A stretch of DNA of 64,000 nt from Trichobilharzia szidati (GCA_944472155.2 OX235275.1:25658865-25722864); one strand, 5' to 3'. Numbered from the stretch's first letter, positions 41,130 through 51,385 are shown. Translations and numbers: made by a program. Notes: a model not told the origin generated them from the sequence alone.

Positions 41130-43516
41130 GGGGACTCATCATGGGTCGGCGGGCTTCGGGTGAAGTAAATGACAATGTTGAACTCTTCACAGACTTCTGC
41201 GCTTCCAGTGATTTGGTGGTCGGAGGCGTCTTTGGCAAACACAAGGATATACAAAAAGTAAAACGCATTTCGTTTAACAGACATACCACAAACGAAAGAG
41301 ACTTTGTCTCAATGATGCTTAGGGAAGTAGAGACGCAACCAGTCTACTGGACACAAAGTCAAGAAGGGGAGCAGATGTGGGTACAGACCATCATCCATTT
41401 CAAGGAACCCTCAAGGTGAAGCTGAAATTCTTAAGAACAACTGGAAACAGGCCACAAATCAAGTTTAACATTCAGAAACTGAAGGAGAAAACTACGAGGG
41501 ATGCCTTCGCTACAGATCAGATCAGAGCAAAGTTGGATACACTACGTTGCATCCCTGATGAAACCTGTGTGGAAGAACATTGGAACTCTCTGAAGGCAGG
41601 TGATTTCCAAGGAGTGGTAAACTACTGTTCTAGGAAGAAAGAAGAGACATGAGAAGCAATGGCTCTCAACAGACACTTACCTGGAAACTAATAGGAGAAA
41701 GGACAGATGGATGGTGAAAAAGAAGATGACTCAAAGCAAAAATTGGCAACAGAGGGAGAAGCTGCGTTCGCTGTGCACTGAACTGAATAAGCAAGTGAAG
41801 AAATGTGCTAGGAAAGATAAAAGTCGATTCTACGATGCACTGGCCGATAAGTGAAGCAAAACAGGCAGTGCGTAGGTAAAGGAGAACTCAGGACGTTATA
41901 TCAGATAGCCAGGTTTCTGTCCGGGAAGAGATCAACCCAAATAATGAAGCAAATAAACGATGCTCAAGTGAACCTGATTACGAAGGAGGAGAAACAAATA
42001 AAACAGTGGGCTGATCAGTTTGAACGACACCTGAATCGACGATCATCTGCGTCTCGCCCAAAAAAGCCGCCAACAGCACTCACGGAACCACCAGTGGACG
42101 CCAATTCACTGACGAAAGCAAAGGTTTTGAATGTGATCAAGCTAATGAAGTCCGGCAGAGAAGGCAGTATGGACAGATGGAATTCCCCCACCCCGTAGCA
42201 CTGAAAACGGACCAAGAGTCTGTAGCAGATGTGCACACACCATTCAAAGAAAACGTTTGAGAAGAAAGATAGGCACTTACTGACTGGAAGAATGGTTACC
42301 TCGTCAAGCTGCTAAAGAAGGGTGACCTAAGCCTTTGCAAGAACTGGCGTGGAATAATTCTTTTGTCTATCATCGACCAAGCTTAGAATGGCAGAAAAAG
42401 ACCTACCTCAATTTCATCGACTAAGAAAAGTCCTTCGAAAGCGTTGACAGAGAAGTGATTCGGAAAGCAGTTCAGCGCTACGGCATGCAGTTCCCAAGTC
42501 TTTATCAACCTAATTCAATAGCTGGCTATATGACAGTGGCACGTGTCTGGTGATACACAACGAAAAACTCAGTGACGCGTTCAGAGTGAAAACAGGAGTA
42601 GGAAAAGCCGGCTGCCTATTACCACTAATTATGACATTCTGAATTGTGGTAGACTGGATTATGAGTCCAATTGTGTGTTATGACAGGAATATGATGGATG
42701 ACCGATAAGAAGAATCTAGAAGATACGGATTTCGTATGTGGATGATTTATTTTTAATGTCACACAAACTCGAAGACTCGTGGGCCGAAGAAGCAGGCAAT
42801 GAAGACGGGAATCCAAGTGAAAATACAGAAGACGGAGGTGATGAAGATAACCAACGCAGAGCAACAACAACCGGCACCAATCACCATCAATGGGAGAGAT
42901 TTGACAGAGGTTCCAACCACGGGCACTTGGCACGCATAAAGATGTCAAAGTTAGCCAGAATTGGAAAAGCTAGATGTGTCTTCATCAACTTGAAACCAGT
43001 TTGGAAATCTTCTGAACTGACTCAGCATAAACAACAAGAGGCGAATTGACGACTCAAATGTGAAGTTAGTTCTCTTATATGGTTCAAAACTTGACTGGCG
43101 TGTCACGGGAAGGAATTTCAATAAGTTACAGACTTTTGTCAACATCTGCCCCCTAAGCTGCCTCCATATTGGAGGAAAAATGGCCGGCTGGACAGAAAGA
43201 ATTAGCAACAAAAAACTCTGCAGTGGAACAAACCAACAAGCGAGATTTGATTGCTCAACAATTATGTAGGAGAAAATATAGATGGATTGATCTGGTATAT
43301 GATGAGGAGGCCATCAAATGACACTGTGCTCAATGCAGGCCACTACTCGATTGGATATCAATGGGAAACGACTCTCGGGTCGTCGGTGTGAAGGTGAAAT
43401 AGAGAGGAGGACTCATGGGCAGTATCGAGACCACTTAAAGATGACAGCAGAAAACGTAACAAAGTGGAGATTTGTTTTTGAAGCCGTACGTTCCAATCGG
43501 AACCCAAGGGAATAAT
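41130..43516 (+). mobile_element. RTE/SR2-like LINE, longest copy, decayed
   Basis: It starts in the C-terminal part of the apurinic-type endonuclease (NVELFTDFCASSDLVVGG, 41170-41230; VGTDHHPF equivalent at about 41376). It passes the linker (FNIQKLKEKTTRDAF) and the pre-RT region (SGKRSTQIMKQINDAQ). RT palm remnants follow: a YLNFID-like motif A (about 42410), a motif B remnant (about 42590-42650) and a YVDDLFLMSHKLED-like motif C (about 42735). It ends at the C-terminus and a GTTCCAATCGGAACCCAAGG 3' end. Many stops make it non-functional. It diverges from the 13-14 kb copy, so it is another subfamily. Confidence 0.8.
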
Positions 43517-43524
43517 AATTTCAC

Positions 43525-44050
43525 ACATTTGATGCTTAGCCAGAGTCGCGGTCTCAGCTACATAAATGACTTCCTAACATTCAGAGAACCAGTTATGACA
43601 CCTGATAGTGTGAATCACACCGTGTTGAAACAATTTGATAGTAGATATCTAGGAATTAGGCACATGTAGTCTATCACCAGATACTGACTAATCATCAATG
43701 CCAGCATCACAGAATTCGTCCGTTATTGCCAGTCATGTCAAGAGGACGCACAAAAGCGTGGCATTTTTCAGGACTCTGTTTCTGACTACATATGAACTTC
43801 GCGTGGCAGGTAAATGGTGATTATTCCTTGATTCTGAGTATAACGGGGTACCGAATACTCCACCACTTGAGTCACTCTTGGAGCTACTACTTGAAACCTA
43901 CGAACTCCTTTTTCAGTTGCAGAGCTGAACCAATAAAGGCTAAGAGTCATTAAGGAGTTTTCAACCGCAGAGAATTTCGAACAGTAAGGTTCCATATTGA
44001 CCTGAAGGAAAAGAATTACTGATTGTGTTGTGCGCCTCCTGTAGTTTTCA
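43525..44050 (+). repeat. Unclassified repeat R, uninterrupted 5' copy
   Basis: Matches 38975-39310 and 40236-40420 without the intervening SINE-bearing insertion, showing that the insertion was secondary. No coding signal; the 69-codon frame at 43786-43995 (minus) has no motif. Confidence 0.55.
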
Positions 44051-44307
44051 TGTGAGAGGTTTCACATGTCCCTAAATCTGCCTTACTCTAAAAATCGAAA
44101 TTTTGCAGCAACTTCAGTTTCATATTCCAACTGTTTGTGAGGAACCAACTCTCATTAGTTGCGATACGTTTGACTTTGAGTTAGTTTGATGTTTATCATA
44201 TTTACTTAAAATTTATAAATTCTGTGCTGTTTTAAACAGTCCGTCTTCTTTATAATAAAGGTTTTTGTATTTCCCAATGAATGAAAAACAAACCGATATT
44301 GTTGTTT

Positions 44308-44352
44308 TTACTGACGTTTCGCTATTTAATGCTGATAGCTATATCAAAGTAT
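44308..44352 (-). ncRNA. Hammerhead-like motif in PLE-C terminal repeat
   Basis: On the minus strand: TTGATATA core-like segment, hairpin closed by GCTAT/ATAGC, GAAAC and GTC, then AGTAAAAAC. The equivalent motif in the right repeat (45140-45178) has AAAA in place of GAAA. The core is imperfect. Confidence 0.35.
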
Positions 44353-44778
44353 TATTAAACCGGAATTTACAAAATCTCAGCAAATGTATAACAAAGAGTT
44401 AAGGGGTGAGAAAATAGACTTAGGTCAAGTTAAAAGGACATATTGAAATGCCCGAAATAGCGATGAAGATCACTAAACCAAATAACAAAGGCAATAGTAC
44501 GTCTGTTATGATATCAAAACAAAGTTTAATAACTTGATCATCGTTCGTCTGTCTGGGGGCATTTTTCGTTGTCAAGTTGATTAAATGGTAAAGATAACAA
44601 AACCAGGTGTAAATTGTTGGATTTGATCAGTGTGTAAAATTATAAAGGCGGTGTGTGTTTACATAGTGAACTTGCATATCACATTCGTGTAGATTTTGTC
44701 ACTTCATGGGGGAGGGAGGTGTTGTGATCATGTCAGATTCTGTTTTAGTCCATCATTCCTATTCAGGCAATTTGGATT

Positions 44779-45018
44779 CTACTTGATATGAAGTACTTCT
44801 GATGATATCAGACGTTCTTTGTGATTCCTGAAGTTTTTCTGGATTATATCAGTATTGTCAAAATCATTTTTGTAGCCTGATTCTATAGCTGATGATTTTT
44901 CAAGCTTTTCTAGTTCAACCGGATTTCTTGGTGGCTGAAGAGATGCCCTAAGGTGATCATTTCTTCTGATTTTGATTTCTCGAGATGTTTGTCCGATGTA
45001 GATCACATCACATTTCAA
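44779..45018 (-). pseudogene. PLE-C GIY-YIG nuclease fragment
   Basis: 79 codons: the YIG block (CDVIYIGQTSREIKIRRNDH) with conserved Arg and His, then LEKLEKSSAIESGYKND, the family's conserved KSSAI segment. The GIY half and the whole RT are missing. The listed Met is internal, so it is a fragment, not a gene. Confidence 0.75.
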
Positions 45019-45310
45019 GCCTTTTATTTTATAGATACAATTAGATAGAGAATCTTTAGGGATTTGGTCTGTTTTCTCACCCCTTAACTCTCCGTTATTT
45101 ATACGCTGAGATTTTGTAAATTCCGGTTTAATAATAATTTGATAAAGCTGTTAGCATTAAATAGCAAAACGTCAGTAAAAACAATATCGTTTTGTTTTTC
45201 ATTCATTGAGAAATACGAAAACCTTTATTATAATGAATATCCTATACCCAATGCCCACATTTTTTCAAACCATTAAAAGTAAACTTGGTTTGGACATATA
45301 TAAGTCCGTC

Positions 45311-46305
45311 TTCGTAATTGATTTTGTGTTTTAGTTGCATTGTTAGTGTTTTGGTTGACTTTGCTTTGGTGACTAGCGTGGTTTTCGTTATTGTATCAGG
45401 TTCTTGTAGGTCATATTTCACTAGGTAGTATTACCGTTTATATCAGTGAGCTACAGTGCTATTTCATCAATGCGTGGAATTTGGGTTTCATGGCTGTTTG
45501 ATTTTCCACTAATTCAATGAATGATCACTGTAAGCAACCGCATAACCAGCTGATAATAGGTTCATTCTCTGACTAAATTATAGATGCTCACTGCTGGAGA
45601 ATCGTAAACTATAATCCAACGGATGTTATATGGTCTCGGGTTTTCAGTGATTCTTGAGAACCAGGATGCTATCAGAGAAAATTGACAGCTAGCTGAGACC
45701 TTGGAATAGTCTTCAACTGTAATGAAAACCACTTAAAGCTGAAATGATTATGCGACTTAAGATGTCACATTTAAAACAGGGACCAGAGATCAAAGAATAT
45801 TCCACTTTCAGTAACACCTGAGTAAAAGCAGGTTCTACAGTTATGTAACAATAATAATAATAGAGCATTACTGTCGTTAACGATATTGCTATTGTTTTAA
45901 TCAGATCACGTGATTACAACTCAGAGCATCCGAATAAAATAAATATAAAATTTAGATGAATATCAGAATTTATGGATTTATAAGCTTCACAGTGGCGATT
46001 GTCCCAGCTGTGTTTAACCGGATTGACCTGGTTTTCGCTATTTGAAGTATGTCGTAGCTAGAGGGCATTTGACAATTTATTTAGTACCCAATTAGAGGTA
46101 TCAGAAGATTCTTCACTGTGTTGTCTTTGATGGCCTGTTAACACCAAGGGGTTTTATACGAACTGTGTAGACTGGTTGGGGTCGTCGTGACGGTAAACAC
46201 CAATGAAGGCTGGAGACAATTGATGAAATAGCTCAAAATCGTTATCGATGGCGCAGATGCATACACTCCTTGTAATTTATGATTTCCAATGAAAATATAT
46301 TGTAC
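45311..46305. other. Anonymous non-coding DNA
   Basis: No gene or repeat recognised up to the left edge of the PLE palindrome. Confidence 0.45.
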
Positions 46306-46367
46306 TTCCATTATGGGTAAATTTTATTTTTATAGAGTCTCACAGTGTTATACAGTAATATTTACTG

Positions 46368-46410
46368 ATGACGTTTCGAGCACAATTTATTGCTCATAAT
46401 CATATCAAGT
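46368..46410 (-). ncRNA. Hammerhead-like motif, PLE-A left terminal repeat
   Basis: Mirror image of the motif at 50855-50898: a hairpin closed by GAGCA/TGCTC, then GAAAC, GTC and ATCAG, with an ATGATTA segment where CUGANGA is expected. Activity is doubtful. Confidence 0.35.
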
Positions 46411-46435
46411 TAATCACACGACTTCCTAAATTCAT

Positions 46436-48571
46436 TTATATAGTTCCATTGTTTTTTACTTGATTTTCACTTGATTTGATTGGTAGTATTATTTTCCATA
46501 TTTCGGGTATTAGTGATGATTCATTCCTATTGCACGTGTTGGGTGTAGATTGGATGAACAAAGATTCAGTAATCAACCTCTCTCTCCACCTACCTAGATT
46601 ACTTTTTAGAATTTTAACCCTCTCCCACCCTATTGTGTGGTTGTGTGTTAATGCATGCATTGCAATAGCCGAGCTTTTTTCTAAATTACTTATCTTCTCT
46701 GGGTCAACCATTCTTACCTTAGCTAAATTCTTATGTTCTGACAATCTGACTACCCCTGACCTACTAGTTTGACCTATGTAGTTGACCTCACAGTCATTGC
46801 AGGGTATTTTGTAAATTATATTATTTTGTCTAATTGGGTCCACTGGGTCCTTTAACCTACAGAGCTTGTCCCTGAGTGAGTTTGTAGGTTTAAATGCCAC
46901 TCTAATTCCTGCCTTATTCAGAATCGTACGTAGAGTCTCAGATGTCCCCTCCTTATATGGTATAACAGTGGATGACTTATATTCTCTCTTATTTATGTTA
47001 TCATTACTAGTTCCATAATTATTTTTATTTTGTTTTTGGCCTTTAGTTATCTTCCTAATGAATTTTAAAGGGTAATTATTCAACACCAACGCTTCTTCTA
47101 TTTGTTTTATCTCGTCGTTTAGGTCTTTTTTTGTGCTACTTAGTGCTATGGCTCGGTTTGTTAGACACTTAACTAAGCCTGCCTTAACAGTTAACGGATG
47201 TGACGAATTAAAATCTAAATATCTATTAGAATGCGTTGGTTTTCTATACACACTAGTGTGAAGTTTACCTTCTTCTATTCGTTTTATTTTACAGTCTAGC
47301 ATAGCTAACTCTCCTTGTTCATCTTCCGATTCAAATGTGAATTTTATCCCCTCTACTAGTGAGTTAATATGTGTCAAGAAGCTAGAGATATGTTCTGTTT
47401 TTAACACTGTGAAAGTGTCATCCACATATCTCCACCATATTTTTGGAGCAGGATTAAACGTATTAAGTGCCATATTTTCCCAGCTATCCATAAATATATC
47501 TGCTACGATAGGGGATATTGGTGATCCCATCGCTACACCTTCAGTTTGTCTATATATTTTGCCTTGGAATTTAAATATAGTAGATGTGAGGCATAGCTGA
47601 ATTCCTAAAATAATTTCTTCAATGGACAGCTTTGTTCTATGATTGAGTTCAGCATCTGTAGTTAGTCCCTTTTTAACTGCTTCTAAGGCCATATTGACTG
47701 GTATATTAGTATAAAGACTGGTTATATCAAAACTAAACATTGTTTCATCATTATCTAGTTGTATGTCATTTAGTTTATTTTTCATTTCATATGAATTAGT
47801 TAGTCTAGAATTTGAACGATTTCTAATGGGGCATAATATTAGAGCTAAATGTTTTGATAATTCATATGTAGGGGTATTTCTAAAATCTACTATTGGTCTT
47901 ATGGGATAACCTGGCTTATGAATTTTAATAGTACCATACATCCTACTAGCATTATTAGTTTTAGGCATTAAATTAAACCATTTTGACTCACCCAGTGACG
48001 GCTTCATTCTGCGTACTAATTCCGCTGTGGATTTTTTAACCTTATTCATTATTGTGTCTACGGGCTTCTTAATTTCCTCATATGGACCCATTTCAATATG
48101 TTCATTGACTTTCTTGATGTAGTCAGATTTATCCAAAACTACGGTGGCGTTTCCTTTGTCAGCTTTTGCGATGACAATATTTTTATCCTGTTTTAGATTA
48201 ATTAAAGCTTCTCTTTCCGACTTTGTCAAGTTTGATTTTGCCTTCTTTTGATTTTTTAGGGTTAATGCACATTGTGCTCGAACCTCTTCTGCTGTTGTTT
48301 TATCTATTGAACCTAGTGCTACTTCTATGTTAGGAATGACATCCTCTGGTTTTAATTTATTAACTGTTACGTTGAAATTTAGTCCTTTCTCCAGTACTTT
48401 TATCTCACTGGAGCTTAGTTCCCTTGATGAGAGGTTGATCACCCACTTTGTTTTGTCGATCGAGGATGAAGCATTGACATCAATTTCATTTGCTGTGTTC
48501 TTTTCTTCAATAAGTTTGTTGAATTTTTTGATTTGTGTGTTTTTTGATTTTCTCAATGCAGATTCTCTAGC
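46436..48571 (-). CDS. Penelope-like RT/GIY-YIG endonuclease, 706+ codons
   Basis: The predicted protein would reverse-transcribe element RNA and cut target DNA. Numbering from the TTG at 48556: KADKGN 131-136 (N-terminal RT block), YGTIKIHKP about 207-215, FSFDITSLYTNIPV 274-287 (motif A), EGVAMGSPISP 339-349 (motif B), RYVDDTF 376-382 (motif C, catalytic Asp pair), YRKPT 437-441, a Lys/Asn-rich linker about 503-525, NIIYKIPCNDC 579-589 and NYIGQTSR 592-599 with R604 and EH 607-608 (GIY-YIG nuclease). The frame is unbroken to a stop. The TTG is internal: the frame is open for five more codons until a TAA (48572-48574) created by the head-to-head junction, so the natural N-terminus is missing. 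It differs from the partner frame at only two residues (A290, R646). Confidence 0.9.
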   Translation of the reverse strand, partial: ARESALRKSKNTQIKKFNKLIEEKNTANEIDVNASSSIDKTKWVINLSSRELSSSEIKVLEKGLNFNVTVNKLKPEDVIPNIEVALGSIDKTTAEEVRAQCALTLKNQKKAKSNLTKSEREALINLKQDKNIVIAKADKGNATVVLDKSDYIKKVNEHIEMGPYEEIKKPVDTIMNKVKKSTAELVRRMKPSLGESKWFNLMPKTNNASRMYGTIKIHKPGYPIRPIVDFRNTPTYELSKHLALILCPIRNRSNSRLTNSYEMKNKLNDIQLDNDETMFSFDITSLYTNIPVNMALEAVKKGLTTDAELNHRTKLSIEEIILGIQLCLTSTIFKFQGKIYRQTEGVAMGSPISPIVADIFMDSWENMALNTFNPAPKIWWRYVDDTFTVLKTEHISSFLTHINSLVEGIKFTFESEDEQGELAMLDCKIKRIEEGKLHTSVYRKPTHSNRYLDFNSSHPLTVKAGLVKCLTNRAIALSSTKKDLNDEIKQIEEALVLNNYPLKFIRKITKGQKQNKNNYGTSNDNINKREYKSSTVIPYKEGTSETLRTILNKAGIRVAFKPTNSLRDKLCRLKDPVDPIRQNNIIYKIPCNDCEVNYIGQTSRSGVVRLSEHKNLAKVRMVDPEKISNLEKSSAIAMHALTHNHTIGWERVKILKSNLGRWRERLITESLFIQSTPNTCNRNESSLIPEIWKIILPIKSSENQVKNNGTI

Positions 48572-48573
48572 TT

Positions 48574-48689
48574 ACATCGAGTTACTGTGAAACTAAATAA
48601 TTTACGAAATGAAATTGAAAAAGTCAAACACAAACTCAAATATATGATCAATGACAAAGATTATACAATTATTCTTGAAACATCCAAAA
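48574..48689. other. Palindrome spacer (PLE-A 5' coding, right copy only)
   Basis: The 116 bases between the arms belong to the right-hand PLE only and encode about 39 extra N-terminal residues (VKLNNLRNEIEKVKHKLKYM). The frame stays open leftward through the junction without a likely start, so the right copy is probably 5'-truncated here too. Confidence 0.75.
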
Positions 48690-50827
48690 AAGCTAGAGAA
48701 TCTGCATTGAGAAAATCAAAAAACACACAAATCAAAAAATTCAACAAACTTATTGAAGAAAAGAACACAGCAAATGAAATTGATGTCAATGCTTCATCCT
48801 CGATCGACAAAACAAAGTGGGTGATCAACCTCTCATCAAGGGAACTAAGCTCCAGTGAGATAAAAGTACTGGAGAAAGGACTAAATTTCAACGTAACAGT
48901 TAATAAATTAAAACCAGAGGATGTCATTCCTAACATAGAAGTAGCACTAGGTTCAATAGATAAAACAACAGCAGAAGAGGTTCGAGCACAATGTGCATTA
49001 ACCCTAAAAAATCAAAAGAAGGCAAAATCAAACTTGACAAAGTCGGAAAGAGAAGCTTTAATTAATCTAAAACAGGATAAAAATATTGTCATCGCAAAAG
49101 CTGACAAAGGAAACGCCACCGTAGTTTTGGATAAATCTGACTACATCAAGAAAGTCAATGAACATATTGAAATGGGTCCATATGAGGAAATTAAGAAGCC
49201 CGTAGACACAATAATGAATAAGGTTAAAAAATCCACAGCGGAATTAGTACGCAGAATGAAGCCGTCACTGGGTGAGTCAAAATGGTTTAATTTAATGCCT
49301 AAAACTAATAATGCTAGTAGGATGTATGGTACTATTAAAATTCATAAGCCAGGTTATCCCATAAGACCAATAGTAGATTTTAGAAATACCCCTACATATG
49401 AATTATCAAAACATTTAGCTCTAATATTATGCCCCATTAGAAATCGTTCAAATTCTAGACTAACTAATTCATATGAAATGAAAAATAAACTAAATGACAT
49501 ACAACTAGATAATGATGAAACAATGTTTAGTTTTGATATAACCAGTCTTTATACTAATATACCAGTCAATATGACCTTAGAAGCAGTTAAAAAGGGACTA
49601 ACTACAGATGCTGAACTCAATCATAGAACAAAGCTGTCCATTGAAGAAATTATTTTAGGAATTCAGCTATGCCTCACATCTACTATATTTAAATTCCAAG
49701 GCAAAATATATAGACAAACTGAAGGTGTAGCGATGGGATCACCAATATCCCCTATCGTAGCAGATATATTTATGGATAGCTGGGAAAATATGGCACTTAA
49801 TACGTTTAATCCTGCTCCAAAAATATGGTGGAGATATGTGGATGACACTTTCACAGTGTTAAAAACAGAACATATCTCTAGCTTCTTGACACATATTAAC
49901 TCACTAGTAGAGGGGATAAAATTCACATTTGAATCGGAAGATGAACAAGGAGAGTTAGCTATGCTAGACTGTAAAATAAAACGAATAGAAGAAGGTAAAC
50001 TTCACACTAGTGTGTATAGAAAACCAACGCATTCTAATAGATATTTAGATTTTAATTCGTCACATCCGTTAACTGTTAAGGCAGGCTTAGTTAAGTGTCT
50101 AACAAACCGAGCCATAGCACTAAGTAGCACAAAAAAAGACCTAAACGACGAGATAAAACAAATAGAAGAAGCGTTGGTGTTGAATAATTACCCTTTAAAA
50201 TTCATTAGGAAGATAACTAAAGGCCAAAAACAAAATAAAAATAATTATGGAACTAGTAATGATAACATAAATAAGAGAGAATATAAGTCATCCACTGTTA
50301 TACCATATAAGGAGGGGACATCTGAGACTCTACGTACGATTCTGAATAAGGCAGGAATTAGAGTGGCATTTAAACCTACAAACTCACTCAGGGACAAGCT
50401 CTGTAGGTTAAAGGACCCAGTGGACCCAATTAGACAAAATAATATAATTTACAAAATACCCTGCAATGACTGTGAGGTCAACTACATAGGTCAAACTAGT
50501 AGGTCAGGGGTAGTCAGATTGTCAGAACATAAGAATTTAGCTAAGGTAAGAATGGTTGACCCAGAGAAGATAAGTAATTTAGAAAAAAGCTCGGCTATTG
50601 CAATGCATGCATTAACACACAACCACACAATAGGGTGGGAGGGGGTTAAAATTCTAAAAAGTAATCTAGGTAGGTGGAGAGAGAGGTTGATTACTGAATC
50701 TTTGTTCATCCAATCTACACCCAACACGTGCAATAGGAATGAATCATCACTAATACCCGAAATATGGAAAATAATACTACCAATCAAATCAAGTGAAAAT
50801 CAAGTGAAAAACAATGGAACTATATAA
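48587..50827 (+). CDS. Penelope-like RT/GIY-YIG endonuclease, 746 codons
   Basis: Same protein as the minus-strand partner with about 40 more N-terminal residues, so motif positions shift by 40: KADKGN 171-176, motif A 314-327, motif B 379-389, YVDD 417-420, YRKPT 477-481, nuclease about 619-648. A Lys/Glu-rich, helical-looking N-terminus precedes them. The 48587 codon is GTG; the first in-frame ATG is residue 20 (48644). The natural start was probably upstream and lost. The frame is intact and ends TAA at 50827. The substitutions against the partner are T330 and G686. All catalytic motifs are kept, so the enzyme could be active if expressed. Confidence 0.9.
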   Translation: MKLNNLRNEIEKVKHKLKYMINDKDYTIILETSKKARESALRKSKNTQIKKFNKLIEEKNTANEIDVNASSSIDKTKWVINLSSRELSSSEIKVLEKGLNFNVTVNKLKPEDVIPNIEVALGSIDKTTAEEVRAQCALTLKNQKKAKSNLTKSEREALINLKQDKNIVIAKADKGNATVVLDKSDYIKKVNEHIEMGPYEEIKKPVDTIMNKVKKSTAELVRRMKPSLGESKWFNLMPKTNNASRMYGTIKIHKPGYPIRPIVDFRNTPTYELSKHLALILCPIRNRSNSRLTNSYEMKNKLNDIQLDNDETMFSFDITSLYTNIPVNMTLEAVKKGLTTDAELNHRTKLSIEEIILGIQLCLTSTIFKFQGKIYRQTEGVAMGSPISPIVADIFMDSWENMALNTFNPAPKIWWRYVDDTFTVLKTEHISSFLTHINSLVEGIKFTFESEDEQGELAMLDCKIKRIEEGKLHTSVYRKPTHSNRYLDFNSSHPLTVKAGLVKCLTNRAIALSSTKKDLNDEIKQIEEALVLNNYPLKFIRKITKGQKQNKNNYGTSNDNINKREYKSSTVIPYKEGTSETLRTILNKAGIRVAFKPTNSLRDKLCRLKDPVDPIRQNNIIYKIPCNDCEVNYIGQTSRSGVVRLSEHKNLAKVRMVDPEKISNLEKSSAIAMHALTHNHTIGWEGVKILKSNLGRWRERLITESLFIQSTPNTCNRNESSLIPEIWKIILPIKSSENQVKNNGTI

Positions 50828-50990
50828 ATGAATTTAGGAAGTCGTGTGATTAACTTGATATGATTATGAGCAATAAATTGTGCTCGAAACGTCATCAGTA
50901 AATATTACTGTATAACACTGTGAGACTCTATAAAAATAAAATTTACCCATAATGGAATTACACTCTACCACAGTGCCCAAGTTTTATTCT
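48690..50990 (+). mobile_element. PLE family A, right arm and full 3' terminal repeat
   Basis: The plus-strand PLE copy. 48690-50957 mirrors the left arm. Its terminal repeat (50828-50990) goes on past the mirrored part to TACACTCTACCACAGTGCCC and AAGTTTTATTCTTA, the same end as fragments at 13.35 and 33.64 kb, so this is the true outer end of the element. Confidence 0.9.
50855..50898 (+). ncRNA. Hammerhead-like motif, PLE-A right terminal repeat
   Basis: TTGAT (50855-50859) can pair with ATCAG (50894-50898). Then come ATGATTA (50860-50866) in the core position, hairpin GAGCA (50868-50872) with TGCTC (50881-50885), GAAA (50886-50889), C and GTC (50891-50893). All elements of a minimal type I hammerhead are in order except that the core is ATGATTA, not CUGANGA. 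The same wording recurs in family D. Activity is doubtful, but the fold is conserved. Confidence 0.4.
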
Positions 50991-51084
50991 TATTTATTGT
51001 TCTTCGTTATTACTATTCCTTTGTCCCACTTCTCTTTTTATTGAATATATATTATGCATTTCTTCTACTTTCTTCTCTTGCTTT

Positions 51085-51385
51085 GTGTGCTACATGGATT
51101 GTGGCGACTCGAACTGCTGCACATCGGTGCAAAGTTCTATGTCGAAAACAGACAGACAGACAAACATGTGAGCCTGCCAGTGATAGAACCCAAGATCGTA
51201 ATGTTACAAGGCGAGATCGTTGACCATTCAGCTACTAAAATTGAATCAAAATCCATAATTCTATTCTGTCACTTCGTGATTATTAGCTCTACCGCCAGGC
51301 AACGTACCTGACTAATATATTCCTTCACAACTTGGTTTTCAATCATTCCCTAACTGATATTAATCAATGATTAAACTTCAAAGCC
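51085..51385 (-). mobile_element. Smalpha-like SINE pieces, degenerate
   Basis: 51150-51300 is a minus-strand tRNA-like section (GTTACAAGGCGAGATCG, GACCATTCAGCTACT on the plus strand). 51325-51385 is a plus-strand tail piece (CCCTAACTGATATTAATCA). They make a small inverted pair. Confidence 0.45.

Larger units (their letters stand above)
44250..45310 (-). mobile_element. Penelope-like element, family C, with inverted ends
   Basis: Terminal repeats lie at about 44250-44415 and, inverted, 45072-45237. They are similar but not identical by eye. The right one extends to 45300 with AAACTTGGTTTGGACATATA. Between them is only about 600 bases of 3' PLE sequence with a short nuclease frame. The arrangement repeats that of families A, B and D. 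Confidence 0.8.
46306..48573 (-). mobile_element. PLE family A, left arm of palindrome
   Basis: A PLE copy on the minus strand: terminal repeat (46306-46435) and coding sequence (46436-48571), cut at its 5' end at the junction. Mirror positions sum to 97263 at every point I checked, so the arm pairs with 48690-50957 with no net indel. Outside 46306 the similarity stops; the right arm's partner continues about 35 bases further, so the left copy has lost its outermost end. Confidence 0.9.

Noticed and set aside
47337..47600. Open frames antisense to the two PLE genes (also 46476-46772, 48327-48590 and their mirror images)
   Set aside because: They occur in mirror pairs because the arms are mirror copies. 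Their residues are explained by the opposite-strand PLE protein.
51054..51311. Overlapping 60- and 85-codon frames as a secreted or membrane protein
   Set aside because: A hydrophobic start followed by Cys/Arg-rich residues looks tempting, but the region overlaps a decayed minus-strand SINE tRNA-like section.
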